DNA of 64,000 bases from Tilletia caries (GCA_032718865.1 JALUTQ010000026.1:868001-932000); one strand, 5' to 3'; positions 34,324 to 46,719 are shown, numbered from the stretch's first letter. Notes: a model not told the origin generated them from the sequence alone. Made by a program: numbers and translations.

Positions 34324-36193
34324 ATGGCTTCCGCAGAGAGCGTGTCCGCAGGCGCAAGCATCGTCGCTGATTCCGTCACCGTCCTCGTCGACGGCGCATT
34401 CCCAGACCACATCCAGGAACTCACCCCCTTCCTCGCACGCGGTGTCCAGCCAGCAACAGCACACGCACGACACGCCTTCGTCGACCACGTACGCACCGCC
34501 GTCGGAGAGCTCGCAGCACACGCAGGCGGGGAGGCCGCGCACGACCACCACCACAAGCGCATCCAGATCCTCGCCATCGTCGTCAATGCGCTCAAGACGC
34601 TTCCGGAGCCGGCTACCGACCGCGAATTGGAGGGCAGCTTCAACCTCCTCCTCGCCCTCATCCTCACATCCTCCCCTTCATCTACCAGCAGCAGCAGAAG
34701 AACAGACGTCGAGCTCACCACCGAACAGACCGAGCTCCTCACCCGTCTGTCCGAGCTCTTGGCTTCCCCCACCTCCTCCGCTGCCTCCCCGACAGACAGG
34801 AGCATCGTAAAATACCGCATCCTCACCAACTTCTTCAACGCCTTGCCATCCCGCTCCCCCGTCCGTCTCACCATCTTCCTCTCCCTCCTCTCCCTCGCCG
34901 CCCACTCCGACGACCTCGACATCCTCTCCTCCTCATCCGCCTACGTCGCCTCCTCCTCCGGCGCCGCGCAACCCTCTACCACCACCGGCACCTCCGACGC
35001 TGCGTCCTCGTCGGGCACCACATCCGCCTCTTATGTCCTGCTGTACTCGCTCCCGACTTGGCTCGCTCACTGGTCCCTCGACGAAGAGAGGAAGAAGGAC
35101 GTCCTCAAGCAGGTCGCTGACATCCTCCTCAAGCAGACCACCGACGCAGGCGAGGAGGCCGACCCCGTCGACGCCGCTCGCACCTTGGCCTTCCACAAGC
35201 TCTACCTCCGCTTCCTCGACGCCGCCTCTTCCTCTCCTGACGACGCAGCTTCGACCCCCGCGGCGGAGACTACCCTCGCACTCGCCCTTCGACTGCCCCA
35301 TGTCTTTGACTTCCCGTCCCTGCTCGAGTCTCGCGCCATCCTTGGATTGGAGAAGAGCAATGCCGCACTCTGGACCCTCCTTGTTGATGTCGTCCTCGCC
35401 CCCGGCGGACGCGGTCAGCGATGGGACGCATGGAAGGCAAAGAACGGCACTGTACTCGCCAAGATTGGTGAGTTCATCTCTCTCTCTCTCTCTGGCGAGG
35501 CGTAGATTCATCACTGAACCCCCCTCTCTCCTTCGTACGAATTACAGGCGTCTCGGAGGCCGTGCTCGTCCGCAAGATCAGACTGCTCGACATCGCCTCC
35601 CTCTGCGCCGCCCAAGTCTACTCCGACTCCGCAGCCGCCGCAGCAGCAGCAGCCACAGCAGCCGCCCAAAACCCCACCTCCGACGCGTCCGCCTCCTCCG
35701 CATCCTCTGCGTCCCCAGCCGCCGAGGTGCCCTACTCCCTCATCGCATCCTCCGCCCTGCCCTCCGAACCGGCAGAGGACGTAGAGACATGGGTGATCGA
35801 CGTCATCCGTGCCGGTCTGGTCAGCGGGAAGCTGAGCCAGGTCGATGAGGTTTTCCGGGTGTATCGCGTTTCGAGCGTGATCCCGCTTGTGGATGCGAGT
35901 ACGGAGGGTGTCTTTAGTCGGAAGCAGTGGGAGGTTTTGGAGGTCAAGTTGGGGGCGTGGAGGGAGAGTGTGGGGAGGATGTTGATTACGCTTGGTGGTG
36001 AGTTTCATTCCCTCTGTTCTTTTGAATACTTTATTTTATCAGACACTGATTCTCTCTGCCTTTGGGTTGTGTAATAGCCGCGGCGAAGCAGCAACAGGTC
36101 TCGGCGGCCGCGGCGCACGTCGCTGCCCAGGCGCAAGCTGCGGGAATCGAGCAACAGCCACAGCAGCAGCAGCAGGCCCAGGCGGTCAACTGA
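34324..36193 (+). CDS. Translation initiation factor eIF3 subunit M
   Basis: Exons 34324-35467, 35548-35997, 36078-36193 (569 residues). A helical-repeat N-terminal half (LTPFLARGVQPATAHARHAF; YRILTNFFNALPSRSPVRLT) leads to a C-terminal PCI/winged-helix region (KIRLLDIASLCAAQVYSDSA, VETWVIDVIRAGLVSGKLSQ, DEVFRVYRVSSVIPL), then a Gln/Ala-rich tail. The IRLLDIASLC helix and the D-V-I-x-x-G-L-V-x-G-K-L-x-Q stretch are typical of eIF3m. It is a subunit of the cytoplasmic eIF3 complex that supports 43S complex assembly. Several Ser/Thr-rich insertions make it longer than the usual 370-450 residues. Confidence 0.9.
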
Positions 36194-36681
36194 ATGGGAG
36201 GTCTGGACTTCTCTTCCCTTTCCCTCCCTTTGCATTCACGACCACCAACCTGCTTTTCCCTCACGCCTCACGTCCTTTGTGTGTCTATGCCCCTAACTCT
36301 TTCTGTCTCCCTTTCTCTCTCTTTTTCTCTCCCGAGCTATCCCAAAATGTCAGACATTGATGATATATACATACACACCTCGTACATGGCGGCCACGGAT
36401 GGCCTGGGGCGACTACCTTAGCGTAGGGGTTCGAGGACGTATAAGAAACGATCGTACAGTTTTGGTTTGGGAAGGCGGGCCTGTGTTGGAGGGGGCTCGG
36501 CAGTCGGCTGGCGGGCGGAGCATTCGTCCTTGGGTTCCATGTTACGCACCTGCATGGGGCCATCCCCGGGCGTTGTGAGGCACTGGCCTGGGGATCTGCT
36601 ACGTGTGTTAGCACGGCGAATCCGAGGGACTTCAAGACGAAACGAAACGGGAAAACGATCGTACGGCGTGCTGCTCACAAG
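36194..36681. other. Intergenic, nothing recognised
   Basis: eIF3m 3' region and the sequence before the open frame of the MULE, which begins after a TAG near 36679. No 5' exons of the transposase could be identified here. Confidence 0.4.
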
Positions 36682-38397
36682 TAGGGGCTGGAGGGAGGGA
36701 GGATTGAAACCCCCGCCCGGTGGGACCGTATACATAGGCCGAAGAAAACAGCGTCACAGCAGGGCAGGTTTCCTCGATCATTTGCGATCCAGGTCAACGC
36801 ATATGTATGCGAAGGCTGCGCACCCGCACTCTCCTCATGGCAAGTCGACATGCTGCTTGCTCACGGCCAGAACAGTGTGGTGTGTATGGACGCTACTCAC
36901 AACACTTGCTTCGGTTTCGACAAGAAGGAAAAAGTGTGGCTGTACAGCCTCGTTGTTCGCAGCACCACCACAGGCCGCGGAATCCCAGTCGCCTTTATGC
37001 TCACAAATGCAGAGCACGCGCAGCCTATTGCGTTCTGGCTGGAAGCGCTCCGAAGACATCCCCGCCTACGATTCTCGCCTCGTCAATTCATGATCGACTG
37101 CTCCACAACAGAGCTCAGCGCGATTCGGCAGGCTTTTCCCGGCCCCCTCACTCCTGACGTCTTTTTCTGCGACTGGCACATGCTAAAAGCTGTCACGGCC
37201 AGCAGCAAGCTGAAGGTTAAGGGCGAAGGCAACTACCCGAAAGGCGCGCTTCGAATTCAAGACAACCAGAAGGCCCAGAAGGAGGCGCGTTCCGACTTCC
37301 TTCGACTCATGAACGCTCATGACCCGCAGTCATTCGACGAGGAGATTCGTAAATTCATGGAGCGCTGGCGGCGATGTGAGGACTGGACGACCTACATACA
37401 GACCTTTTGGGTCCCCTACAAGAAGATGTGGGCTCGAGCGTGGAGGCAGCAACCGCACAAGGGCGTCAACACGAACAATTACATCGAAAGCTGGCACAAC
37501 CAGCTCAAGACACTATACCTCGGACTCATGCGCAAACAAGGTGTCGACGTCCTCCTTTGGTTCCTCCTTCGGCAATGTTTACAGGACTACCACACCAGCG
37601 AGCTTCGAGTGGGTCTTGGTCTTCAGGCATGCTCGTTGACCAAAGCAGACCGTGCCGCAAGACAGAAGGCGCAAGACGTCCCGTACACAGACGCCCTTGC
37701 TCTCGTAACCCACTTGCGCCAGGACGGTGGCGACATCGAGTCGGTGACGGTCGATTCTTTCAGCAATTCCGGCCATCAGTACGCGCTGAAGCTGTCGTTG
37801 GACGCGCTTGGCGACGAGATGGAGCTGGTTTCTTGCCCATGTGAGGCATTTCGGATCAGTGAGTTTCCCTGCAAGCACATGTGGCTAGCTCACCGAGTAC
37901 TTGCTCTGCCGCTGGCACAGTTCTCGCGGAAGGTCAAGCACCACACAATGAACCAACAGTCACGCATTCGAGACCCAATCGCATCAGAAGCAGCAGCAGC
38001 AGACGTCAACGACGCAGCCGCCTCAGCAGCAGCAGCAGCAGCAGCCGCAGCCGCACCAGCAGCCGCACCAGCAGCAGCAGCAGCAGTAGTCGCCTCAGCA
38101 GCCGCACCAACAGCCGCCATACTTCCAGCTTCTGGGCTCACGGCTGCGCATGTGCGCGCCGCGCGCAACCAGGCGCTCGAGATTGCCTTCGCCGGGATCG
38201 ACAAGCTGACAACACTTCGAGAACAGCTGCGGCGAAAGATGCGCGACGAGGACTTCGTATGCAGTCGCGACAGTATTGTGGACATCAACGCCCGGCTCGA
38301 GGTGATGAAGCACCTGTTGACGGATGTGGTCCACGGGCGTCGCGACTACGACAGGCAGGGGGTACGTATGCTGGTTAATGGTCACTGTAAACTGTGA
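36682..38397 (+). CDS. Mutator-like (MULE) transposase with SWIM zinc finger, N-terminus incomplete
   Basis: The frame is open from about 36682 to 38397; the first ATG in frame at 36850 gives 515 codons but lies only 13 residues before the first catalytic Asp. Numbering from it, the DDE triad is intact: D14 (VCMDATHN), D83 (FMIDCSTTE) and E213 (NNYIESWHN), with FFCDWH as the family's C/R-x-W-H motif. A SWIM finger C-x-C-x9-C-x-H follows (C329-H343, CPCEAFRISEFPCKHMW), then an Ala-rich repeat region encoded by cag/gca triplets. The N-terminal DNA-binding part is missing, by truncation or in exons not found. The stop at 38397 follows a gtacgt donor-like site, so further 3' exons are possible. 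Absence of stops suggests recent activity or domestication. Confidence 0.85.
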
Positions 38398-41085
38398 CCA
38401 GAGGCGTTGCTGACTCACACCTTGTCTTTTCCGCTTATTCAGTGATCTTTGACCTCGACCGCAATCTGGCATGGCAGCTGCATCCCGGCGCCACATGTGC
38501 ACACTTGGCCCTTTCGATATCAGACCGACCGAGCACACACACGGCTTCATGTCCGGGGCAGCAACAGGTGAGCGTGATCGGCGCAGCTGCGCAACCTAAT
38601 TCTTTGGTTCTTTTCTTCCGGCTGCATGCTGACACCACACTTTTTCCCTCGCTCATCCAGTACCCTCGCTCATCCACACCCTTCCTCCCTCCGATAGTAC
38701 CTTCGAGTCTTTCCCGTCGGCCACACAGCAGCAGTTGACCTCCGCCACAGTCGGCTCCAGACTCCGGCTCATTCTCCCTTGATGCCTCCGACGGCCGATC
38801 CCAATCCGCTTCTTCCCTCGTCTCGAATCAACCAGCGGGTAGACGGCTACCCGCGGCGTCACCCCCAGCTCCACGCGCTCCCTCAGCTCCACCCGCTCCC
38901 ACAGTCACGCCGCATGCCTCTTTTCCCTCTTCCTGTTGCGGCTGGAGCCCTTCTCCCGGCCTTCCGCGGCTCTGCTGCTGCCTCCCGTCTCCTTCTCCTC
39001 GAAGGACCGCAAACCCTTTTCCGCCCTACCTGTACCTGACCACCGCCACACTCGCATCATTATTGGCTCATGGCTGCTGGCAGCGCGGAGCCGCGAGGTA
39101 TCGAGGTATGTAGCTTCACGCAATGCGAACAGCAAACCTTGCTTCGTTCTCACACACAGGACAGAGCTGATTATTCTTCTTGGTTCATTCTTTCGACAGC
39201 AACAGCCGAATAGCTCGCCCCCGGTCCAAAGGCGCAGCCCCTCTTCATCCGGATCTGGCACCTCCGCACACAGCCGCACGCCTCTTCTTCCTCGTGAAGA
39301 CCCTGGGCTTGCCGCCGGACCTGAGGTAGTGAGGTTGCTGCTCACAAGGCATAGCATATCGGCAGCCGGAACAAGTAAGTCATCAGTGATGCGATACCAC
39401 TGTTTGCGCGCGTCGGAAAGTGATGACCGTTAACTCACCTTCCCCATTCGCCTCCATGTCTACCTTCTGTGCAGGCAGAGATGTTGTCGGGGAGCTGCTC
39501 TGATTGGGCAGAGGTGTTTTTCGGTGAGCTGCTCCGTATGAGATCTCCTTGGTGCTGAAAAGAAGACAGGTATCAAGGACTGGATGGTAAGGTAGGCAGG
39601 GGTTCGAAGGAGGTTGTCTCTTGGGACGAAGAGGGGTAGCTGCACGAGTGATGTTTTTACACGAGCAGGTCACGGCATGATCTCCTCAATCTTCCCCGTT
39701 GTTTCATCCTGAACTGACTTCTTTACTTTGCCTCAATTGCCCAGGTCGATCGAAACGGGAGACCACCACCACACCACCATTCACGAATTAAACAAAGAAA
39801 TTGCCGCGAAAAGGTGCAAGAATAGTGAGTACCGTCGCTGGCAATCATCCCCACTCAGCTTGTGGCTGATGGCTCCAAGGTCGAGATCCACGCTTGTTGC
39901 CTCCGCGCTGACACAATGATGCTATGCGCATTGCGCACCTCCAGGTTCTAAACAATTTACAGCATTGGTCATCTTTGATTTTTCATCAAAGAATCCTTTT
40001 TACTTCAGGTCAGTGCCCAGTGGTAGGACGAATGGCGCCTCACGTACGGAGGTCTGGCAAAGGATACTGACCATGCTCTTTGGTCTCGCAGGTATGAATT
40101 TTGCGAGTGCGCTCGAGGCGGTGGTGCATTGCAAGACTTGTGACTTTGTGAGCCGTTCCATATTTTCGTTAGGCGCTGCCATATCACTCGGTTCTGACCT
40201 CTCCCCTCCCTCTTCTTTTGCACATCCTGCAGCTGACCTGCGGAGCATCTCAATGGCGCGTAGCTACCGGGTCTCGCACAGGAGTGGTGAGGGCAGTGCA
40301 ATCGAAGTGAGGCAGGTGGCCTGCAGGTCATGGATCGAGTGAGTGATGACTGATGGGCATAATGTCAGAGCGTAGCACGCTGCACGAGCTTGAACTGATC
40401 TGACTTCATCCTATTTGCGACGATTGAGTCAGTCATTCAATGCGATTATGCGAATCAGTTAAAGGTGATGCGTGGTAAATATCGCGTCTGTGAGTACAGA
40501 GTTTCAGACGTTTGTGTCTGTCGACTGTCATAGCCCTTGCTAACAGCATATGTTGTTTCCATGTGCAACACAGCACCAAATCAATCAATCGTCATTGCCT
40601 TCCGCCTCACGTCTGCGAGAATTGAGATGCACAGATGCGCGGGGCATGTTGCAGACGGCAGGGAGCAGAACAAGTGATCAGAATCTGTGAGCAACATTGT
40701 TTTGTGGTCAAGCGGACCATCATCGCCCATCGATCTAATCCACTGTCCCACTCCAATATTCTGCAGTAACCCATTACCCACGAGACGCAATCCACACGAC
40801 GCGCACCCGCGGGCAGGTTCTAGGCGGACGACAAGGTGATGCGCAAGGGCTGATCATCTCTGACCTGCTTGTCCTGGACACAATTGCGGGAACGATGCTT
40901 CACTCGTCCTGGCTCTCGCTGTACCAACTACCAACTACCAACCGGTTCTGCGATACCCAGTTATTTTTCAATCAATGAGCCTGGAATATCATCCTTTTCA
41001 GTTCAGTTGCCCCAGCCGTAGTGATAATGAGTGAGCAGTTGAGTTAAGTCGCGCGCAGCAGTGAAGGGGCAGGTCTGAGGTCGGT
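38398..41085. other. Unresolved region, possible 3' exons of the MULE gene
   Basis: Open Ser/Pro-rich segments bounded by splice-like signals occur at about 38740-39100 (SAPDSGSFSLDASDGRSQSA) and 39201-39327 (QQPNSSPPVQRRSPSSSGSG, then a gtagtg donor-like site). They could be a disordered C-terminal extension of the transposase gene, but I could not connect the phases. Further right, 39.4-41.0 kb shows only short frames and no recognisable RNA, repeat or gene. Confidence 0.3.
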
Positions 41086-41101
41086 GAGGGGAGGACTGAG
41101 G

Positions 41102-41171
41102 AGCGCGCGCGGCGCGCGCGCTGCCGCGCCACGTTCGGCGCCCCGCGGGGCGCCGAATCTCCGAGATTCGG
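41102..41171. repeat. Cluster of three strong hairpins beside the right-arm breakpoint
   Basis: 41102-41122: 9-bp GC-only stem (AGCGCGCGC) with 3-nt loop. 41134-41157: a 24-bp perfect palindrome centred in CCCCGCGGGG. 41153-41171: 8-bp stem CCGAATCT with loop ccg. The right arm of the inverted duplication begins about 15 bp later at 41186. Confidence 0.9.
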
Positions 41172-41846
41172 GGAAATAAGGCCGTGCCGGAACAGCCTGT
41201 GACGAGGCATTGCGTCAAAAGGGGAAAAGGAGGGGGTAACGTAAATGAGCACGGCTGTTCCCGCGCTCGGCTCCGAAAGCATCTCAGCTGAACATTGGGT
41301 CTTCTTGCGCCCCGACCTCCGGAAGTCTTGGCTCTCATACGTGTTTGCGGCGTTCGATGCCCGCTTGATGAGGCTGGTGAATGGAAATCCTTTGCGCTGG
41401 CCGCTGGTGTCTTCCGGCAGTAACGCAGCGGCACATTTGCGTATCATTTTGATCGGGGCTGCTCAAAGCTGGAACGCTAGAAGATTGAGCCCCGAGGCAA
41501 GCGATACGGGGTTTGCAGAGATTGAGCCCCGAGGCCAGCGAGACGGGTTTTTGCAGAAGAAGAAAGAAGCAAGCGTGTCCGACGTGGGAGGCAGCAGTGT
41601 TATGGCTATGGCAGTGTAATACAACGTCAACGCATCTGTTTTGGACAACAACTTTGAGGCTCGACCTAATTACCTGGGTCAAAAGCTGGATAAACCTGCC
41701 CTCCCGGTGACTCGGGGCGTAGACGAGGAACGACCAAACACCGGCACCATCGGCGCCGCTGCTCCTCAGCCCCTTACTCCCTCGCAGTGCACATTCAGGT
41801 TGCTTCGAAGGGGCCTTACGGCTCCTCCAGTTCCCTTGCTGAAAGG

Positions 41847-41854
41847 TATATATA
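41847..41854 (+). promoter_or_regulatory. TATA box of right-arm secreted-protein gene
   Basis: TATATATA within gaaaggtatatatac, 128-135 bp before the ATG at 41982. Confidence 0.65.
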
Positions 41855-41981
41855 CGCGTGCTTGCTCATGATACTGATCCAAGCCCCCATATTACTCACC
41901 AGCAGACTTGCACATCTCCAGCAGACTTCACACCTCTCCTTCTTCTGCTGCTTCGCACACAACCACTTCAACCTCAAGACA

Positions 41982-42544
41982 ATGCTTCACCCTCGCTTCC
42001 TCCTTTCCCTGCCTCTCCTCCTCGTCGTCGTCACCACGGCTGCCAGCTCTGCTCCTGTGCCCGACCTCATCAACCCTCCGTACGCCGCTCTGCCTCAGGC
42101 CGCCAGCGTGAGTGAACCGACCAATTATCTGATGTTGGAGCTCGTTTGACCGCTCAACTGACATATTGCTTCGGAGAATACAGATTGTCGCGCGCACGGG
42201 TCCTTCTTTTTCTCCTGCGATGGCTGCTCTTGGTGAGTGCTCTGGCTTTCAGAAAGCAACATTCCAGTAGCAGCTATATCTAACATTAGAGCTGCCTTGC
42301 CTGCTGTGCGGGCGGAACAGTCCGGAGCTTCTCGGAATGGCACGCCCTGGTGAAAGAAACAATTGACCTAGGAGTCGAAGATATGCCGCATCAGAGTCAG
42401 GCCAACATCGAACGAATCCGGGAGTTGATGCCCCAGACACGAGCTGCTATGCAGCGGACGATGGAAAACCTAGGGGCGGTCAATGCGGAGCGACAGGCGG
42501 CGGGCTTGGCCCCTATCGACCTCTCGCACTACATTCGCCCTTGA
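41982..42544 (+). CDS. Small secreted protein, right-arm copy (family C)
   Basis: Exons 41982-42107 (phase 0), 42177-42232 (ends phase 2), 42292-42544; 144 residues. Signal peptide of about 25 residues, linker APVPDLINPPYAALPQAAS, a cysteine cluster split over exons 2 and 3 (DCRAHGSFFFSCDGC; CCLACCAGG), then a long amphipathic helical region (ERIRELMPQTRAAMQRTMEN, then AERQAAGLAPIDLSHYIRP). With the more obvious acceptor (aatacag, 42184) exon 3 would run into a stop and no cysteines would be read, so the upstream cggag acceptor is preferred. Unlike families A and B, the cysteines are confined to the middle. The gene appears unchanged in the left arm. Function unknown; secretion is inferred. 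Confidence 0.7.
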
Positions 42545-44250
42545 AGTTGTCCTCCCCGTGTGTATTGTCGGTCGATGGCGTTCCTGATACAAAGAACTTT
42601 GCTTCAAGCACGCTGCTCCCGTCCACATTTCCTTCCATCTCATGTGTCTCGAGGTCGAGCCCTTATGTTGAATACTCAAAATGAATAACAATCGAGTTAC
42701 TGCCATTACATGTGCCTGTAGCCATGACTGTCGTCAGATACTCGCTCTACCCGGGAACGCGCGATTCTATACTCAGGTCTGCTGAGGAACCGGTGTTGAT
42801 GGTTTTAATTGAAGGTATCAGATGCCTGTGCCGGGAGAGCGAGTAGCCACGGTCGACAGCTCTTCGCGGATGTAGGCGCGACAACTGCCGGTCGTCTGGA
42901 CGAACGGGGTTAGAATCGCACGAGATCAGATGAGATGAGTGTTGCGTCAGAAGAAGAATGTGGCCGTCGCTCGTCCTTGGTTGAAGCGCTGAAGCGTTGA
43001 AGTGAGGAAAGGACATGGGAAGAGCCGAAGAGGTGCACCGAACGTCACGTCGCGTGCGGTAAAGATTGGATCAGGACGCTCAATGCGCCGTCGTCCGTCG
43101 ACTGCAATCCACTGGACGTTCATATCATTGGGCTCTTTCCTCACTGCCGCGTGCGCAGTTGAGCTCGATAATCGACATGTTTAGTATGTTTGATTCGGTC
43201 TAGACCCATCCCATCGCGTCCTGGGAACGTTATTAATGAGATCGGCAGTTGCGTTCATCACGCGACTAGCTTCGTTGCGTTCATCAACCAGTCAGTTGCT
43301 CGTCTCATCCTTCCCCCATTCAGCGGAACATTTCCATTGGAAGTCAGCTGACAAGACCCCTTAATCTGGGTTCTCAGAGACACGCCTGAATTCCTTGGAT
43401 CCACGATCTATTCCATTACAGCTCTGCGTACCTCTCGCAGCGAGAACCGAGGACGAGCCTCGTGGGTGTCCATACCAGAACCCCCGTGTCATCCATGGGC
43501 TCAGCCTTTCAGACGAGCCTTAGTTCCTTTGACGCGCACGGCCGCTTCTCCCTTGCGTTCTACGGCGGTTTATGCCGCTGCCTCCTTTCGCCCGCGTTTC
43601 TTCATCGGTGTCGGGCGCCTTGCTCGCTCGTGTCAGTGTGTGCTGACATCTATCATCCACTCCCCGTCTTCTTTCACCCTACAATTGTATAGCTTTGATA
43701 AGACCTTATTCAGCCTGTGTGCCCGACATGAAAAACCACTGGCGAAAGTCTTCACAAGGCCCTCATCTCGCCTGGCTCATATTACTTTCAGAATGAATGT
43801 GACGACAGTCTGATCTAGAACCTAGATCGACTGTCTGTGGCCTTGAGTCAGGGACCCCAGTTCCCAGACTCTCTCGCGGCTGTTTCGCCCTCTTCTCTGC
43901 CTTCAGCTCATCGCTCGTCCTCCTTCCCATTTTCCGCCTGACTTTCTGTCCATTTTTCTGCTGGTACCTTCCATCTGGTGAACATTTCTTTCATTTGCAG
44001 CACATCGCCGCAACTCTCTCCCCGTTCAATCCTGTCCAAGGCAACAGCCTTCCAGAGGCCGAGGTGTGCAAGAGTCATTAAGGACGCGACACGAACAAGT
44101 ACAAGTACCGAACCCCATCGCCTGCGTTCTTCCCGGGCGAATAAAGTATGTCTTCAACCGTCCGTACTCCTCCCAGCCCCTCGCACATCCAAGCTGGCTC
44201 AATCCTTCAATACACAATCCCTTGCGTCAAGTCGTTCGATCAAAGTAGCA
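42545..44250. other. Right-arm interior without a supported gene
   Basis: Mirror of the left-arm interior. An open frame from about 43978 leads in phase into the 395-residue protein and may contain extra 5' exons (acceptor-like tttgcag at about 44000, donor-like gtatgt at about 44145). Confidence 0.35.
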
Positions 44251-45516
44251 ATGTCCAAAACTCAGAATGCGGTCAGTACCTGCCTTCCTTTTCCTCCTAC
44301 GTCCGACTGAATCCGTTATCTGACTCTCTAAATTCCCGTATTCTCACAGGCTGGGCCTTTGTTGCACCTCTCCTCCGTCTCCCCTTCCCCTATCTTGTCG
44401 CAGCCGAAAAGGGAAGGGTTCCGAAGAAGAACATGGAAGATCATCAAGTCGTTTCCATTCTCGGGTAGCGGACTCGCAGCTATGCTAGGCAAGGCCGGCC
44501 ATGCTACTCAGCCTGCCAGCCGCGGTCGCCGTCACGGATCTCCCAAGGTCGAGGACGGCGCGGAGCACTGCACCGCTGAAGGCAACGACCTTTTTTTGTC
44601 CTGTCCTCCGACCCCGGCCGGGCTAAGAGAGAGGACATTCTCAGGAAATCTGACCGCCGGTCTGCCGTACACTCCTTGCAGCGACATCGCTTCTATAGGC
44701 CATGCAGACGGTCATCATCATGGTCATAGCGACCACACAAGGGGCCACGTCCGAGCAAAATATGATAATCTGTCTACATCCTCCAGTGGCACTTTCAGGA
44801 GCACGGGTCTGAGCAAACCCAACAGTAGTCAAGCCGACCTCTCCGTCGGCGTCGCCACCATTTCACCAACGGTACCACCTCTTCCACTTCTGTTGGACGA
44901 CATCCACGTAACCCGCTCGCGTTTCTTCTCGGCTCCTACTGTGTTCTATCACAGTTCTGCCCAGAAGATCACTCCGCTCGCTCCTCCTCCTCGACCGGGT
45001 CGGTCCCGGGCACCGACGATCAGCGCAGTCCACACTCTTTCGCCTCGACCTTCTCAATCGACATTTACGCCATCTGCTGGGTGCGCGGCCACCCCATCGC
45101 AGCCCGCAACTATGCAGAGTAAGATCACTGCTCCTTCCACCGCGAACTCGATCACGCCCTTCGCTACCTCTCCATCGCCAGCTACACACTCAACGAGCAA
45201 CTTTATTGTCCAGAGTGTCGTGACAAGGCGAGGCGACCGAGCGCCAAGTCCAGAAGCCGCCGCCACTTTTTGCTACCGCGACTCGCAGTCGATGGAAAGT
45301 CTCCGACCGCTCGAACCTGGATCTCCTACTCGATACGCCTCGAGAGCCTTGCCTTCTGTTGACGATGATCAAGACGACAACGTGTACCCAAAGAGGACAT
45401 TCTTGGCTTCCACACGGCAGGCGCTTATCCGTCATCAGCATCGAGCAAGGAACGACCATTTGGACGACCGGCCATCGACTAGCTCCTCCACGTGCACGTT
45501 CGGACAAATCAGATAG
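44251..45516 (+). CDS. Ser/Pro-rich unknown protein, right-arm copy
   Basis: Exons 44251-44271 and 44350-45516; 395 residues. Same architecture as the left-arm copy: basic N-terminus (REGFRRRTWKIIKSFPFSGS), His-rich patch, then a long disordered Ser/Pro/Thr-rich region. Residue differences from the left copy are E/G, F/Y, Y/S, N/S and A/T (left/right). No domain or signal peptide. It could be a nuclear or regulatory protein, or simply a fortuitous long frame. The nearly complete absence of stops in the same frame in both arms follows from their identity and does not prove function. Confidence 0.5.
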
Positions 45517-45749
45517 TTCATAGCCATCGTCAATTGTCATGTCCAAGGTGGCAACGATGTCTCCGGTGACGATGGCCCGAACACGGATTTCGACAGCCGC
45601 TCCTACCACAGCCCGATCAACAGCTTCGATGGTTCGGTGGGTTCGACTGTTCCGTTCCAAAGCTGACGTCGAAGCCGTCGAGCCGTAGGAATGGACATCG
45701 GCATTGGTCTCCTCTGTCTCGGTTTCAACCTTAGAAGCGAAGGAAGACA

Positions 45750-46719
45750 CTACGCGAAAGGAAAAATTGTACGCTGGCCGTCATTTTAAAGAATGTAGCA
45801 TACTGTCCCTTTCGTCATGAGAAGCGAAGTGTGTACATGGTCATGGGGACGGAGAGGCATGGGAGAAGGAAGAAGGTGACGAAAAGAGAGGATAGTACAT
45901 AAGTCGTGTGAAGAGAAGGACTGAAGCGATGCTTAGATATGAAAGTCGTGTGGATCCCGTCGATGCGCCTGGGTTGTCTCCGCTTTCTCAGAATGAACGT
46001 TTTGCACCTCTCTCGCTTGTCCCAATTGTTTCGCCGGTTGAGGGAGAACTGAGCTTCTCCCTTCTTTATGATACTCCACCCTCCCCTCCTACAATACCTA
46101 AAGTTTTGTGAATAGACTCCCTTGAGTGGAAAGAGCTCCATTCGCGTGATGAGAAGGGCTACAGAAGGCGAACATCTGAAGTATCATAACAAACAAACAG
46201 ATGCCAAAGGTGGCGTGGTCAAAACCAAAAGAGTGAACAACGAGCTCCGGGGTCGCAAAGGGTGCTTTGGAAAAATGATGGATTCTGGGCTGGGACGCAT
46301 GCGACGATTCACAGGCCCCTATCCAAGCCTCCAAATCAGTACCCTGTCGTCAAATCGTGGCGCTGCGTCGCACAAATAACGTCTAGAACGTTTAAAAGGC
46401 CCTCTTCCCTTCATTTTGAACCTCATCTCTCCGTGTTCTCCCCTCGCGCATACGTTTTCTCTTCTCGTTCCCTGCTCCTCTCGTCAGCCTCTCCCTTGTA
46501 TGTGTACAGTCATGGTCTCTCTTCTTCCGTCGCATTTGCATCATCGCCACTTCTCTTGTACCTCGGGCTCGCTATCTCAGTCCAACCTCTCCATTACCTG
46601 TTCCTGCTGAAATAAGTATCCTATTCACGTCTACACCTCTCACGCTCTCTTCTGATGACCTTCTTTCTTTCCTCTTACGCGCTGTTCCCAGGGAATCATC
46701 TGCCCGTAGACGGCGCTTA
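45750..46719. other. Spacer between right arm and third partial copy
   Basis: About 1 kb with short frames only; a C/T-rich part at 46430-46600 weakly resembles the sequence just outside the left arm (19440-19490). Nothing else recognised. Confidence 0.35.

Larger units (their letters stand above)
41186..45749 (+). repeat. Right arm of 4.56 kb inverted duplication
   Basis: Reverse complement of 19485-24044 at about 99% identity. It carries the plus-strand copies of the secreted-protein gene and the Ser/Pro-rich frame. Its low end starts abruptly next to the hairpin cluster; its high end fades over about 230 bp. Confidence 0.95.

Noticed and set aside
44470..45266. Antisense frames of 63, 108 and 70 codons conserved in both arms
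   Set aside because: Conservation follows from the near-identity of the arms.
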